From Bacteroidota bacterium (GTDB taxonomy: Bacteria > Bacteroidota > Bacteroidia > 2-12-FULL-35-15), in the NCBI GenBank assembly GCA_023251855.1, contig JAHEYA010000090.1:1-8200 (forward strand): a stretch of 8,200 nt of DNA, given 5' to 3'. Below the pieces are notes generated by a model. It saw only the letters and a list, made by a program, of their open reading frames with translations. It made no database searches and was not told the origin of the DNA. Positions 1-5,815 of the stretch are shown here, one piece after another. The first letter of the stretch is position 1, and each line of letters starts with the position of its first letter. The position numbers and the translations under genes are program-made.

Positions 1-10
1 CAGGTATTGT

Positions 11-128
11 CTCCACATTTCATGTGGAGTTATTTATATTGAATCCCGCAAAGCGGGATTAACCTGAATAACCCTTGATGCAATCAAGGGTGAAATAAGG
101 GCTAACAAATAAACCCTGAAAGGGTTTA
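11..128. repeat. Array of four short perfect stem-loops
   Basis: Four perfect inverted repeats lie in a row: 11-29 (8-bp stem, loop TTC), 42-60 (8-bp stem, loop AAA), 71-91 (9-bp stem, loop GCA) and 110-128 (8-bp stem, loop GAA). All loops are 3 nt. The stems do not resemble one another in sequence, except that the third and fourth share an ACCCT/AGGGT core. The spacers are AT-rich, and the second to fourth stems are preceded by an AAT or AATAA-like sequence. A weaker 5-bp hairpin follows at 136-149. No stem is followed by a T-tract, so these do not look like ordinary terminators. I see no gene in bases 1-271. The role is unknown; a REP-like or mobile hairpin element is my inference. Confidence 0.75.
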
Positions 129-198
129 ATATATTTTGCATTTGTGCAATTTTTCGCACACCCAGTTATCATGGAGAGTTGGTGTTTTTCATCATTTA

Positions 199-229
199 TT
201 TGGAATTGAAAGCGATTGTTATATCTTTG
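199..229 (+). promoter_or_regulatory. Bacteroidetes-type promoter for the 272-1777 gene
   Basis: TTTG at 199-202 and TATCTTTG at 222-229 are separated by 19 nt. This matches the -33 (TTTG/TTG) and -7 (TAnnTTTG) consensus of the Bacteroidetes primary sigma factor. Transcription would start near 236, giving a leader of about 35 nt. The start codon at 272 follows an A-rich stretch with no Shine-Dalgarno sequence, as is usual in the phylum. It is the best-matched promoter in the window. Confidence 0.7.
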
Positions 230-271
230 TATTCGCAAATTTTAAAAATGTAATTCTAAAAATAAAAGAAC

Positions 272-1777
272 ATGAAAAAAACAGTACTTATCGTTTCTTC
301 TTTATGTATTGGTATAATGGGTGCAAATGCACAAATTACACTTACTTCAGCGGATATGCCTACTCCAACTCAAATCATTTACCAGGCAAATGATACTATG
401 CCAACTGTATCCGTTGGCTCTGCTTCAGCTACAACTCAAAACTGGGATTTTACGGCTTTAGCTCAACATACAGTTGATACTTCAACCGTTTTACCATATT
501 CGGCAATGCCTAATTCAGCATTTTCTACAGCTAATATAATTGTAAAACAAGGCTCTTCAGGTTTATATGGATATGGAATCAGTTCTTCATCGAGTATGCT
601 TATCCTTGGTGGTGGCGGTTCTTTGAACATTTTAGGCAGTCCAACTCCTATCAATCAAATTAATACTCCGGCTGAAATTGCTTTCAAATTTCCGGCCTCT
701 TATGACAGTGCTTTTATCAGCGACTATGTTTCTGATGCAAGATTTCACTTCGGACATACAGTTCAGGGTATTACTGTAGACTCTATTCACAGAAAATCAG
801 AAGTACACAAAACTTCACATATTGATGCTTTTGGAACTATGACCACTCCTTCAGGAGGACCCTACAATGTGTTACGTTACAAAGAAACAACTGTATCTCA
901 TGATACGGCAAAAGCATTTTTCTTTGGCGGATGGCAAGATATTCCTGGAGGAATTTCAGAATCTACAACTGTTACTTATACCTGGTGGGCAAATGGCATG
1001 GGTGCTGCTTTAGCAAAAGCAACAATGGATTCAACAAGTTCAACTGTTGTTAGTGTTCAGTGGTTGGGTCCACAACTTCATGCTCTTGCAACCTCTACTC
1101 AAGTTTCCTGCCATGGTGTATGTGATGGAACGGCTACTGCTACCGCGCAATTCGGAACTGCACCGTATACTTATTCATGGGATACCAACCCTGTTCAAAC
1201 TACTGCAACCGCTACCGGTTTGTGTGTTGGTCCACATACTGTTACTGTTGTGGACTCTGTAGGTGACACCACTTATAGTGTTGTAACTGTTCATTTACCG
1301 CCAAACCCAACGATCACTGCAACAGGAGCGGTATTGCATACCAATTTTACTGCAACAAGTTTTCAATGGTTTTTGAATGGTACTGCTATAACTGCTGCTA
1401 CCACTTCAAGTTACACAGTAACTCAAAATGGAAATTATACGATAGTTGCTACAACAGGTACTTGCCATGATACTTCTGCACTTTATAACTTTCATACCAT
1501 TGGTATAAGTGAATTGAACACTACTAACAGTGTTAGCATTTATCCAAACCCTGCAACAAGCCAGATTACAATTCAGTTGGATGCACTTACTGCTACCGCA
1601 AAACAAGATCTAGTAATTGAGTTCAGAAATGAATTAGGTCAAAGTGTTAAAAAAGTGGGTATTGTTGGAAACAGCAATCAACTAATAATCAATGTTGCGG
1701 ATTTGCCGAATGGAGTTTATTTTATTCAAATGCAAAACGCTAGCAATACCATTAACAAAAAATTCATTAAACAATAA
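272..1777 (+). CDS. T9SS-sorted secreted protein with SprB-like repeat and Ig-like region
   Basis: This 501-aa protein is exported and probably surface-bound. Residues 1-20 form a Sec signal peptide ending ANA before Q21. Residues 21 to about 270 are Ser/Thr-rich and beta-rich; I do not recognise a family there. Residues about 273-340 resemble a SprB-type repeat: a VSCHGVCDGTATA start, then PYTYSW, then GLCVGPHTVTVVD and a trailing DSxGD. This repeat occurs in Bacteroidota adhesins and gliding proteins. Residues about 345-410 look Ig-like (FQWFLNG, then a GNYTIVAT strand with Cys). Residues about 418-501 form a type A T9SS sorting domain (VSIYPNPA, NGVYFIQM, terminal KKFIKQ). This domain is clearly different from the near-identical pair in the next two genes. 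The start follows a good promoter, and no other in-frame start gives a signal peptide. An adhesin or matrix role is inference. Confidence 0.88.
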   Translation: MKKTVLIVSSLCIGIMGANAQITLTSADMPTPTQIIYQANDTMPTVSVGSASATTQNWDFTALAQHTVDTSTVLPYSAMPNSAFSTANIIVKQGSSGLYGYGISSSSSMLILGGGGSLNILGSPTPINQINTPAEIAFKFPASYDSAFISDYVSDARFHFGHTVQGITVDSIHRKSEVHKTSHIDAFGTMTTPSGGPYNVLRYKETTVSHDTAKAFFFGGWQDIPGGISESTTVTYTWWANGMGAALAKATMDSTSSTVVSVQWLGPQLHALATSTQVSCHGVCDGTATATAQFGTAPYTYSWDTNPVQTTATATGLCVGPHTVTVVDSVGDTTYSVVTVHLPPNPTITATGAVLHTNFTATSFQWFLNGTAITAATTSSYTVTQNGNYTIVATTGTCHDTSALYNFHTIGISELNTTNSVSIYPNPATSQITIQLDALTATAKQDLVIEFRNELGQSVKKVGIVGNSNQLIINVADLPNGVYFIQMQNASNTINKKFIKQ

Positions 1778-1807
1778 TTTGTTTATTTCTTAAGATTCCT
1801 TGCTTTG
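1778..1807 (+). promoter_or_regulatory. Possible weak promoter for the 1908-2852 gene
   Basis: TTTG at 1778-1781 starts right after the stop codon of the preceding gene. After 18 nt comes TTGCTTTG (1800-1807), which differs from TAnnTTTG only at its second base. If it is used, transcription would begin near 1814, and the large stem-loop at 1842-1875 would sit in the leader of the next gene instead of ending the previous transcript. Base composition alone makes such matches fairly common, so this is a suggestion only. Confidence 0.3.
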
Positions 1808-1841
1808 CTTGGAATATCGAAGTTTTATATTTAAGAAAAGA

Positions 1842-1875
1842 TGGCTAGAGTTCAGCAAATGCTGAACTCTAGCCA
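1842..1875. terminator. 16-bp perfect stem-loop, terminator-like or leader hairpin
   Basis: Bases 1842-1857 and 1860-1875 are perfect reverse complements. The stem would be about 15 bp with an AAAT loop. Only CACTTTAAG follows on the plus strand, so the U-tract is poor. On the minus strand the stem is followed by TCTTTTC, slightly better. It lies 64 nt after one stop codon and 32 nt before the next start codon. It may end or process the upstream mRNA, or protect the 5' end of the downstream one. The structure is certain; the function is not. Confidence 0.55.
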
Positions 1876-1907
1876 CTTTAAGTAAAATTTTATCTAATAC
1901 TAAAAAA

Positions 1908-2852
1908 ATGAAAAAAACGCTACTTACAATTTCTGCTGTTATAACCACTTGTATTAGTGCTATGGCACAAGGAGCTCCGGATTTTAGTTTTGAAAACTGG
2001 CACTTAGTTCCTCTTAGTTCTACAGTAAAGGATCCTAATGGTTGGGCTAGTTTAAATACATTAGTGGCAGCAGGAACAGTGCAATCAGTATTTAGAGATA
2101 CGATTACACCTTTTGCCGGAACAGCAAGTGTAAAGATTACTACAGTAAAAATACAGGGAGCAGCAATTCCTAATCCTTACCGTCCGGGAACGAATCTTGA
2201 TACCTGTGGTCTTCTGGTAGTGGGTAAAGTAAACGTTACACCTCCACAAGGAATTAAATATGGTTATTCATACGCGTGGCGCCCTGCTGTATTGTCGTTT
2301 CAATCGAAATATACTCCAGGAGTTGGAGGAGACAGTGCTTTTGTGTTGGTACTGTTAACAAAATGGACAGGCAGCCACCGTGATACAGTTGCACGTGGTA
2401 AGTATGCAACAGGTGCTACAACTACTGCTTATGCTTTGCACAGTATAACATTAACTTACAACCCCGCTTTTTCAACTGTGATGCCTGATTCAGAGGCAAT
2501 ATCTATTTCATCAAGTGTGTATTCACATGGTGGTGCAAAGATGGGAAGTGCCTTTTATATTGATGACCTTGCCTGGTCTGGTTACAATAGTACCAATGAA
2601 ATTAATGGTATTGTGAATAGTGTTTCTGTTTATCCGAATCCTGCAACAAACAGTATTACATTCACTTCTTCTTTAGATGCAACTAGTGTTGAAATAACTG
2701 ATATTACCGGTAGATTAGTAGGTACTTATTCAATGTTTGATAAAAATGTAAACATTGCTACTTCGGCATTTAATCAGGGAATGTATATGTATAGCATACT
2801 GAATAGTAAGAAAGAAGTGATGAACAAGGGGAAGTTTGAAGTGGCGAGATAA
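1908..2852 (+). CDS. T9SS-sorted secreted protein, PCMD-like beta-sandwich
   Basis: This is a 314-aa secreted protein. The signal peptide is residues 1-20, ending AMA before Q21. Residues about 23-225 carry features of the PCMD-like (putative carbohydrate metabolism domain) or related jelly-roll families of Bacteroidota: a DFSFENW opening, a GW segment, a TASVKI strand, a GYSYAWRPAVLSF stretch and a closing FYIDDLAWSG strand. The family match is by eye and tentative; the ligand cannot be told. Residues about 237-314 form a type A T9SS sorting domain (SVSVYPNPATN, ITDITGRLVG, GMYMYSI, terminal KGKFEVAR). The mature N-terminal part has no relation to the RCC1 gene downstream, yet the sorting domain is nearly the same. 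The start is preceded by seven A's and no Shine-Dalgarno. A strong terminator closes the gene. Confidence 0.87.
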   Translation: MKKTLLTISAVITTCISAMAQGAPDFSFENWHLVPLSSTVKDPNGWASLNTLVAAGTVQSVFRDTITPFAGTASVKITTVKIQGAAIPNPYRPGTNLDTCGLLVVGKVNVTPPQGIKYGYSYAWRPAVLSFQSKYTPGVGGDSAFVLVLLTKWTGSHRDTVARGKYATGATTTAYALHSITLTYNPAFSTVMPDSEAISISSSVYSHGGAKMGSAFYIDDLAWSGYNSTNEINGIVNSVSVYPNPATNSITFTSSLDATSVEITDITGRLVGTYSMFDKNVNIATSAFNQGMYMYSILNSKKEVMNKGKFEVAR

Positions 2853-2905
2853 TATTTATTGAATAACATAAAAACGCCCGTAACAGTGATGTTATGGGCG
2901 TTTTT
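2621..2905 (+). repeat. Copy 1 of duplicated sorting-domain plus terminator module
   Basis: Bases 2621-2852 align with 4261-4492 without a single gap. By hand count about 202 of 232 positions match (about 87%). The similarity continues past the stop codon: after a linker differing by 3 nt, the terminator stems (2870-2905 and 4514-4547) are also close copies. Upstream of about 2611 the genes are unrelated. The module therefore covers the T9SS sorting domain, stop codon and terminator together. Confidence 0.85.
2870..2905. terminator. Intrinsic terminator after the 1908-2852 gene
   Basis: A 16-bp stem (2870-2885 with 2890-2905, one G-U pair) has the GTGA loop and a CGCCC/GGGCG core, with A5 on the 5' side and T5 on the 3' side. 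Because both flanks are homopolymeric it can work in both directions. It lies 17 nt after the stop codon. Confidence 0.88.
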
Positions 2906-2932
2906 GTTTCCGACAAAATAATTTTTCAATAA

Positions 2933-3055
2933 ATGAAAATTTCAAAATTCTTAATTTGTTTATCTCTTTTATTTTTGCAACTGATAATTTGTAGTCAAAT
3001 AAGCAGACCGAAGAATGGGTTGGTTACAGCTTACAAATATTTACAACTAAAATAG
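2933..3055 (+). CDS. Small ORF with signal-peptide-like N-terminus, or gene remnant
   Basis: An ATG at 2933 opens a 40-codon frame ending in TAG at 3053-3055. The product begins MKISKFLICLSLLFLQLIIC and continues with about 20 polar residues (from SQISRPKNG to a YLQLK end). The first half is a convincing signal peptide: KxxK, then a long hydrophobic core. It could end at ICS before Gln, or at a non-canonical lipobox (LIIC). The mature part would be only about 18-20 residues. It may be a tiny exported peptide, or the 5' stub of a former secreted-protein gene whose remainder was lost when the downstream gene arrived. No clear promoter precedes it; it starts 28 nt after a strong terminator. Confidence 0.3.
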   Translation: MKISKFLICLSLLFLQLIICSQISRPKNGLVTAYKYLQLK

Positions 3056-3088
3056 AAAGTCTACGTTAAAGTGATAAATTGCATCATT

Positions 3089-4492
3089 ATGAAAATGAAA
3101 TTATTAATAACATTAGTTGCTTTTTTAGGATTTATTCTAATGCTCTCTCCCAGAGCAAAGGCCCAACACATTTCATGCGGAGATTTACATTCCCTTTTCC
3201 TTTGTGATAATAATACCCCAATGGCTTGTGGATGGAATGTCGATGGCGAATTAGGCGATGGGGACACAATTACAAAATTTTCTCCAGCGCAAGTAAGCGT
3301 TCTCATTGGAGTCAAGGCTGTGGCCGCAGCTTTTATACATTCTCTTTTTCTAAAAAATGATGGAACCGTTTGGGGATGTGGAAATAATGATAACGGGCAA
3401 TTAAGCACCGCGTTCTCATACGGTGCACCATTTCCCATCCAACTTAACGCTTTCGCTGGAGTTACTGCTATTGCTACTGGATACAATCATTCTCTTTTTC
3501 TAAAGAATGACTCAACCGTTTGGGCTTGCGGGTATAATGGCGATGGAGAATTGGGTGATGGAACCAAAGGTGGCTGGAAAACCATTCCAGAGAGGGTTGG
3601 TAATCTCACAGGAATTGTCTCTGTGGCAGTAGGATATGATCATTCTCTTTTTGTAAAAAGTGACGGAACTGTTTGGGCTTGTGGGAGTAATATTGGTGGA
3701 CAATTAGGGGACGGGAGCTTTACTGAGAGAGACTCTCCAGTGCAGGTAAGCTCTCTTACTGGTATTAAAACTGTTGCGGCAGGAGGATATTGTTCTTTTT
3801 TTATAAAAAATAACGGTGATGTTTGGGCTTGCGGAGAAGATGGTGCACGATTGGGCATTGGACCCGTTGCCGGTACTACCACTCCCGTTCATGTGAATTC
3901 TCTTAATGGGATAAAAGCAATTGCAACAGGGTTAACATTTTTTGGTGGCCATACTCTTTTTTTGAAAAACGATGGAACTGTGTGGGCTTGCGGGAGTAAT
4001 CTTTATGGACAATTAGGGGACGGAACCACTACAGATCAATTCTATCCAGTTCAGGATAGCTCCCTCACTGGAATTAGTGAAGTGGCGACAGGAGATTACC
4101 ATTCTCTATTTTTTAAAAGTGATGACGGAAGCGTTTGGGCATGTGGGAGGAATGATTTTGGACAATTGGGTGATGGAACCACCACTCAAAGAAACACTCC
4201 TGTACAAGTAACAGGTTTATGTATTAATTCCTCTGTAGAAAAAAAAATTATTTTGAACAGTGTTTCTGTTTATCCGAATCCATCAAATAACGCTATTACA
4301 TTCACTTCTTCTTTAGATGCAAACAGTATTGAAATAGCTGATATTACAGGCAGATTGGTTGGTACTTACTCTATCTTTGATAAAAATTTAAACATTCAAA
4401 CTTCAACATTTAATCAGGGAATGTATATGTATACTATCCTGAATAGTAAGAAAGAAGTGATGAACAGAGGGAAGTTTGAAGTAGCTAGATAA
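3089..4492 (+). CDS. T9SS-sorted RCC1-repeat beta-propeller protein
   Basis: This is a 467-aa protein from the ATG at 3089. An in-frame GTG at 3071 would only add six residues before the signal peptide, so I prefer the ATG; a second ATG at 3095 is also possible. Residues 1-25 form a signal peptide ending AKA before Q26. Residues about 27-375 contain seven RCC1-type repeats of about 50 aa, each with the pattern HSLFLKNDGTVWACG, N-x-x-GQLGDGT, PVQV, LTGIKAVATG. Seven repeats are what one closed seven-bladed propeller needs. Residues about 389-467 form a type A T9SS sorting domain (SVSVYPNPSNN to NRGKFEVAR) almost identical to that of the preceding gene. Extracellular RCC1 propellers are probably binding scaffolds; the nuclear Ran-exchange role of eukaryotic RCC1 should not be transferred. 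TATTTTTG at 2970-2977 could be a -7 element, but no well-spaced -33 exists. Confidence 0.92.
   Translation: MKMKLLITLVAFLGFILMLSPRAKAQHISCGDLHSLFLCDNNTPMACGWNVDGELGDGDTITKFSPAQVSVLIGVKAVAAAFIHSLFLKNDGTVWGCGNNDNGQLSTAFSYGAPFPIQLNAFAGVTAIATGYNHSLFLKNDSTVWACGYNGDGELGDGTKGGWKTIPERVGNLTGIVSVAVGYDHSLFVKSDGTVWACGSNIGGQLGDGSFTERDSPVQVSSLTGIKTVAAGGYCSFFIKNNGDVWACGEDGARLGIGPVAGTTTPVHVNSLNGIKAIATGLTFFGGHTLFLKNDGTVWACGSNLYGQLGDGTTTDQFYPVQDSSLTGISEVATGDYHSLFFKSDDGSVWACGRNDFGQLGDGTTTQRNTPVQVTGLCINSSVEKKIILNSVSVYPNPSNNAITFTSSLDANSIEIADITGRLVGTYSIFDKNLNIQTSTFNQGMYMYTILNSKKEVMNRGKFEVAR
3167..4213 (+). repeat. Seven tandem RCC1 repeats within the coding sequence
   Basis: The repeat period is about 150 bp, most easily seen in the recurring GTTTGGGCTTG and CATTCTCTTTTT strings. 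Blades 3, 4, 6 and 7 are closest to consensus. Blade 1 has CDNNTPMACG in place of KNDGTVWACG, blade 2 lost the GDG turn (QLSTAF), and blade 5 is shortened (GEDGARLGIG). The lesser conservation of the outer and some inner blades suggests an old array and not a recent expansion. Confidence 0.85.
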
Positions 4493-4547
4493 TAATATAT
4501 TCTTGAATAAACTAAAACGCCTGTAACAGAGATGTTATGGGCGTTTT
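4261..4547 (+). repeat. Copy 2 of duplicated sorting-domain plus terminator module
   Basis: This is the partner of 2621-2905, offset by exactly 1640 nt through the coding part and by 1643 nt in the terminator core. It is attached to an RCC1 propeller here and to an unrelated beta-sandwich in copy 1. Confidence 0.85.
4514..4547. terminator. Shared bidirectional terminator between convergent genes
   Basis: A 15-bp stem (4514-4528 with 4533-4547, two G-U pairs on the plus strand) has loop GAGA, followed by GATTTTTTTC on the plus strand. On the minus strand the stem ends in TTTT. It sits between the RCC1 gene, which ends at 4492, and the oppositely oriented ATPase gene, which ends at 4556. It can therefore stop transcription from both. 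It is a diverged copy of the terminator at 2870-2905. Confidence 0.85.
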
Positions 4548-4555
4548 GATTTTTT

Positions 4556-5707
4556 TCAACTAAAATCATTCCAGCTTTTTACCGAAAAACCAGATTGTAT
4601 TCTCGATAAATTACCTCCATAAACCACAATTTTATCTTTAATTTCAGACGAAGCAAGCTCCTGATATTTTGATAGACCCTCAAAATAATTTTTATTGATA
4701 CTTGTTCCAGATTTTATTTCAATAGCCGTATGTTTATGGCTATTGTCTATAATTAAATCTATTTCGTTTCCGGTATTATCTCTCCAAAAATAGAGAGATG
4801 GTTTTCTGCCTTTATTGTAAAATGATTTTATAGTATCTGCAATCACCATATTTTCAAACACCCCCCCCCTTGCCCAGTGTAGTATAAGCTCGTCTTCATT
4901 TTTTATACCCAACAAAGCACAAGCTAAACCCGTATCGTAAAAATACAATTTCGGGGTTTTTACCAAACGTTTATTATAATTTCTATAGTAGGGTGGTAAT
5001 AAAAAACAGATGAAACTTGATTCTAATAATGAAAACCATTTTTGAACCGTTTTTGCATCCAAGCCCACTGTATTACCAATCTCTGCAAAATTAACCAAAG
5101 TACCAACCCTACCCGCAATACACTTTAAAAACAAAGTAAATTTACTTAGGTTTTGAACATTTATGATTTGTCGCACATCACGTTCGATGTAAGTTGAAAT
5201 ATAGGAATCATAAAATAAATTAGTATCAATTTTTTTATCATATAAACGTGGGTAAAAACCATTAAACAGATGGTAAGGATATGACGCTTTTAATTTTTTA
5301 CTCTTTTTCAACTCCTTTATACTTAAAGGTAATAAATAAAAAATAGCGGCTCTGCCTGCCAATGATTGAGATATTTTTTCGAGTAACAAAAAATTTTGTG
5401 AGCCCGACAAAACAAACTGATTCGATTTTTTACGTTCATCCACTATGCCTTGTATGTATGAAAATAACTTGGGAACATACTGCGCTTCATCAATTATAAC
5501 AGCATCTTTAAATTGAGCCAAAAAACCGCGAGGATCTGTTTCAGCAAAATACCTGTCATCTACATTTTCTAAGCTCACATAAGCATGTTTAGGAAATGCC
5601 AATTTACATAAGGTAGTTTTACCTGATTGGCGGGGACCGGTAATGGTAATAACGGGCATGTTTTTACCCTTTTTTTTTATCGAACTTATTAATTCTCTCG
5701 TTATCAT
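4556..5707 (-). CDS. AAA_14/DUF4143 family ATP-binding protein
   Basis: This 383-aa cytoplasmic protein belongs to the P-loop family often labelled AAA_14 plus DUF4143. Walker A is GPRQSGKT (residues 24-31), Walker B is AVIIDEAQ (69-76), and a sensor-like LSGSQ is at 100-104, followed by SLAGR (115-119). The DUF4143 part (about 165-300) has YIERDVRQI, a winged-helix-like segment with NFAEIGNTVGLDAKTV, the KRLVKTPKLYFYDTGLA signature and GGVFENMV. The C-terminus looks like a PD-(D/E)XK nuclease-type core: E315-I-D317 and E330-I-K332. The length is normal for the family, and the first ATG gives the usual helix before the P-loop. The cellular role is unknown; proposed roles (stress, defence, mobile-element link) are not established. 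Two long homopolymers lie inside: G9 at codons 280-283 and A9 at codons 10-13. It converges with the RCC1 gene and is not obviously part of an operon. Confidence 0.93.
   Translation of the reverse strand: MITRELISSIKKKGKNMPVITITGPRQSGKTTLCKLAFPKHAYVSLENVDDRYFAETDPRGFLAQFKDAVIIDEAQYVPKLFSYIQGIVDERKKSNQFVLSGSQNFLLLEKISQSLAGRAAIFYLLPLSIKELKKSKKLKASYPYHLFNGFYPRLYDKKIDTNLFYDSYISTYIERDVRQIINVQNLSKFTLFLKCIAGRVGTLVNFAEIGNTVGLDAKTVQKWFSLLESSFICFLLPPYYRNYNKRLVKTPKLYFYDTGLACALLGIKNEDELILHWARGGVFENMVIADTIKSFYNKGRKPSLYFWRDNTGNEIDLIIDNSHKHTAIEIKSGTSINKNYFEGLSKYQELASSEIKDKIVVYGGNLSRIQSGFSVKSWNDFS
4861..4869 (-). repeat. G9 homopolymer inside the ATPase coding sequence
   Basis: The coding strand carries nine consecutive G's spanning codons R280-G281-G282-V283, just before the conserved FEN motif. 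In this AT-rich sequence such a run stands out. Reading the frames by hand, loss of one G gives a stop after 287 residues and gain of one G gives a stop after 284 residues. Either change would remove the nuclease-like C-terminus. Confidence 0.85.
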
Positions 5708-5756
5708 TTGTAAAGATATTTATAACGTTTACACCACAACTTTAGTGTAAGCGATA

Positions 5757-5764
5757 CAAAGATA
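5757..5764 (-). promoter_or_regulatory. Possible -7 element for the ATPase gene
   Basis: On the minus strand this reads TATCTTTG, a perfect TAnnTTTG match identical to that before the 272-1777 gene. Transcription would begin near 5750, with a leader of about 43 nt. The only nearby TTTG (5779-5782) is 14 nt away instead of about 19-20, so the -33 part is poor. A 6-bp stem (5729-5734 with 5745-5750) would form at the very start of the mRNA. Confidence 0.45.
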
Positions 5765-5775
5765 CAATTAATTCC

Positions 5776-5808
5776 TTACAAATCCGGAATCAGATTCCTG
5801 ATTTGTAA
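5776..5808. terminator. Inverted repeat after the DPP IV gene, terminator-like
   Basis: TTACAAATC (5776-5784) pairs with GATTTGTAA (5800-5808). After one mismatch the inner bases 5786-5790 pair with 5794-5798. It starts 8 nt past the DPP IV stop codon, in the right place for a terminator, but GGAATTAATTG follows and there is no U-tract. Its distal arm overlaps the -33 area of the ATPase gene, so it could be an operator instead. Confidence 0.45.
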
Positions 5809-5815
5809 AAATCAT

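Noticed and set aside
11..128. CRISPR array
   Set aside because: The palindromic units do not share sequence with each other and the spacers are only 10-19 nt, so this is not a CRISPR.
136..393. Plus-strand 85-codon frame overlapping the start of the first T9SS gene
   Set aside because: It overlaps the signal peptide region of the 272-1777 gene in another frame, spans the promoter, and its product looks like random low-complexity sequence.
463..1606. Antisense and out-of-frame ORFs inside the 272-1777 gene
   Set aside because: They lie wholly inside a gene with signal peptide and sorting domain, and have no recognisable motifs.
3071..3088. GTG start six codons upstream of the RCC1 protein
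   Set aside because: The ATG at 3089 gives a standard signal peptide (MKMKLL start); the upstream extension only adds INCII-type residues and has no ribosome-binding support.
3061..3892. Several antisense frames opposite the RCC1 repeats
   Set aside because: They repeat with the RCC1 period (recurring PSFFxKRE strings), as expected for shadows of a repetitive gene; none has a signal, promoter or family motif.
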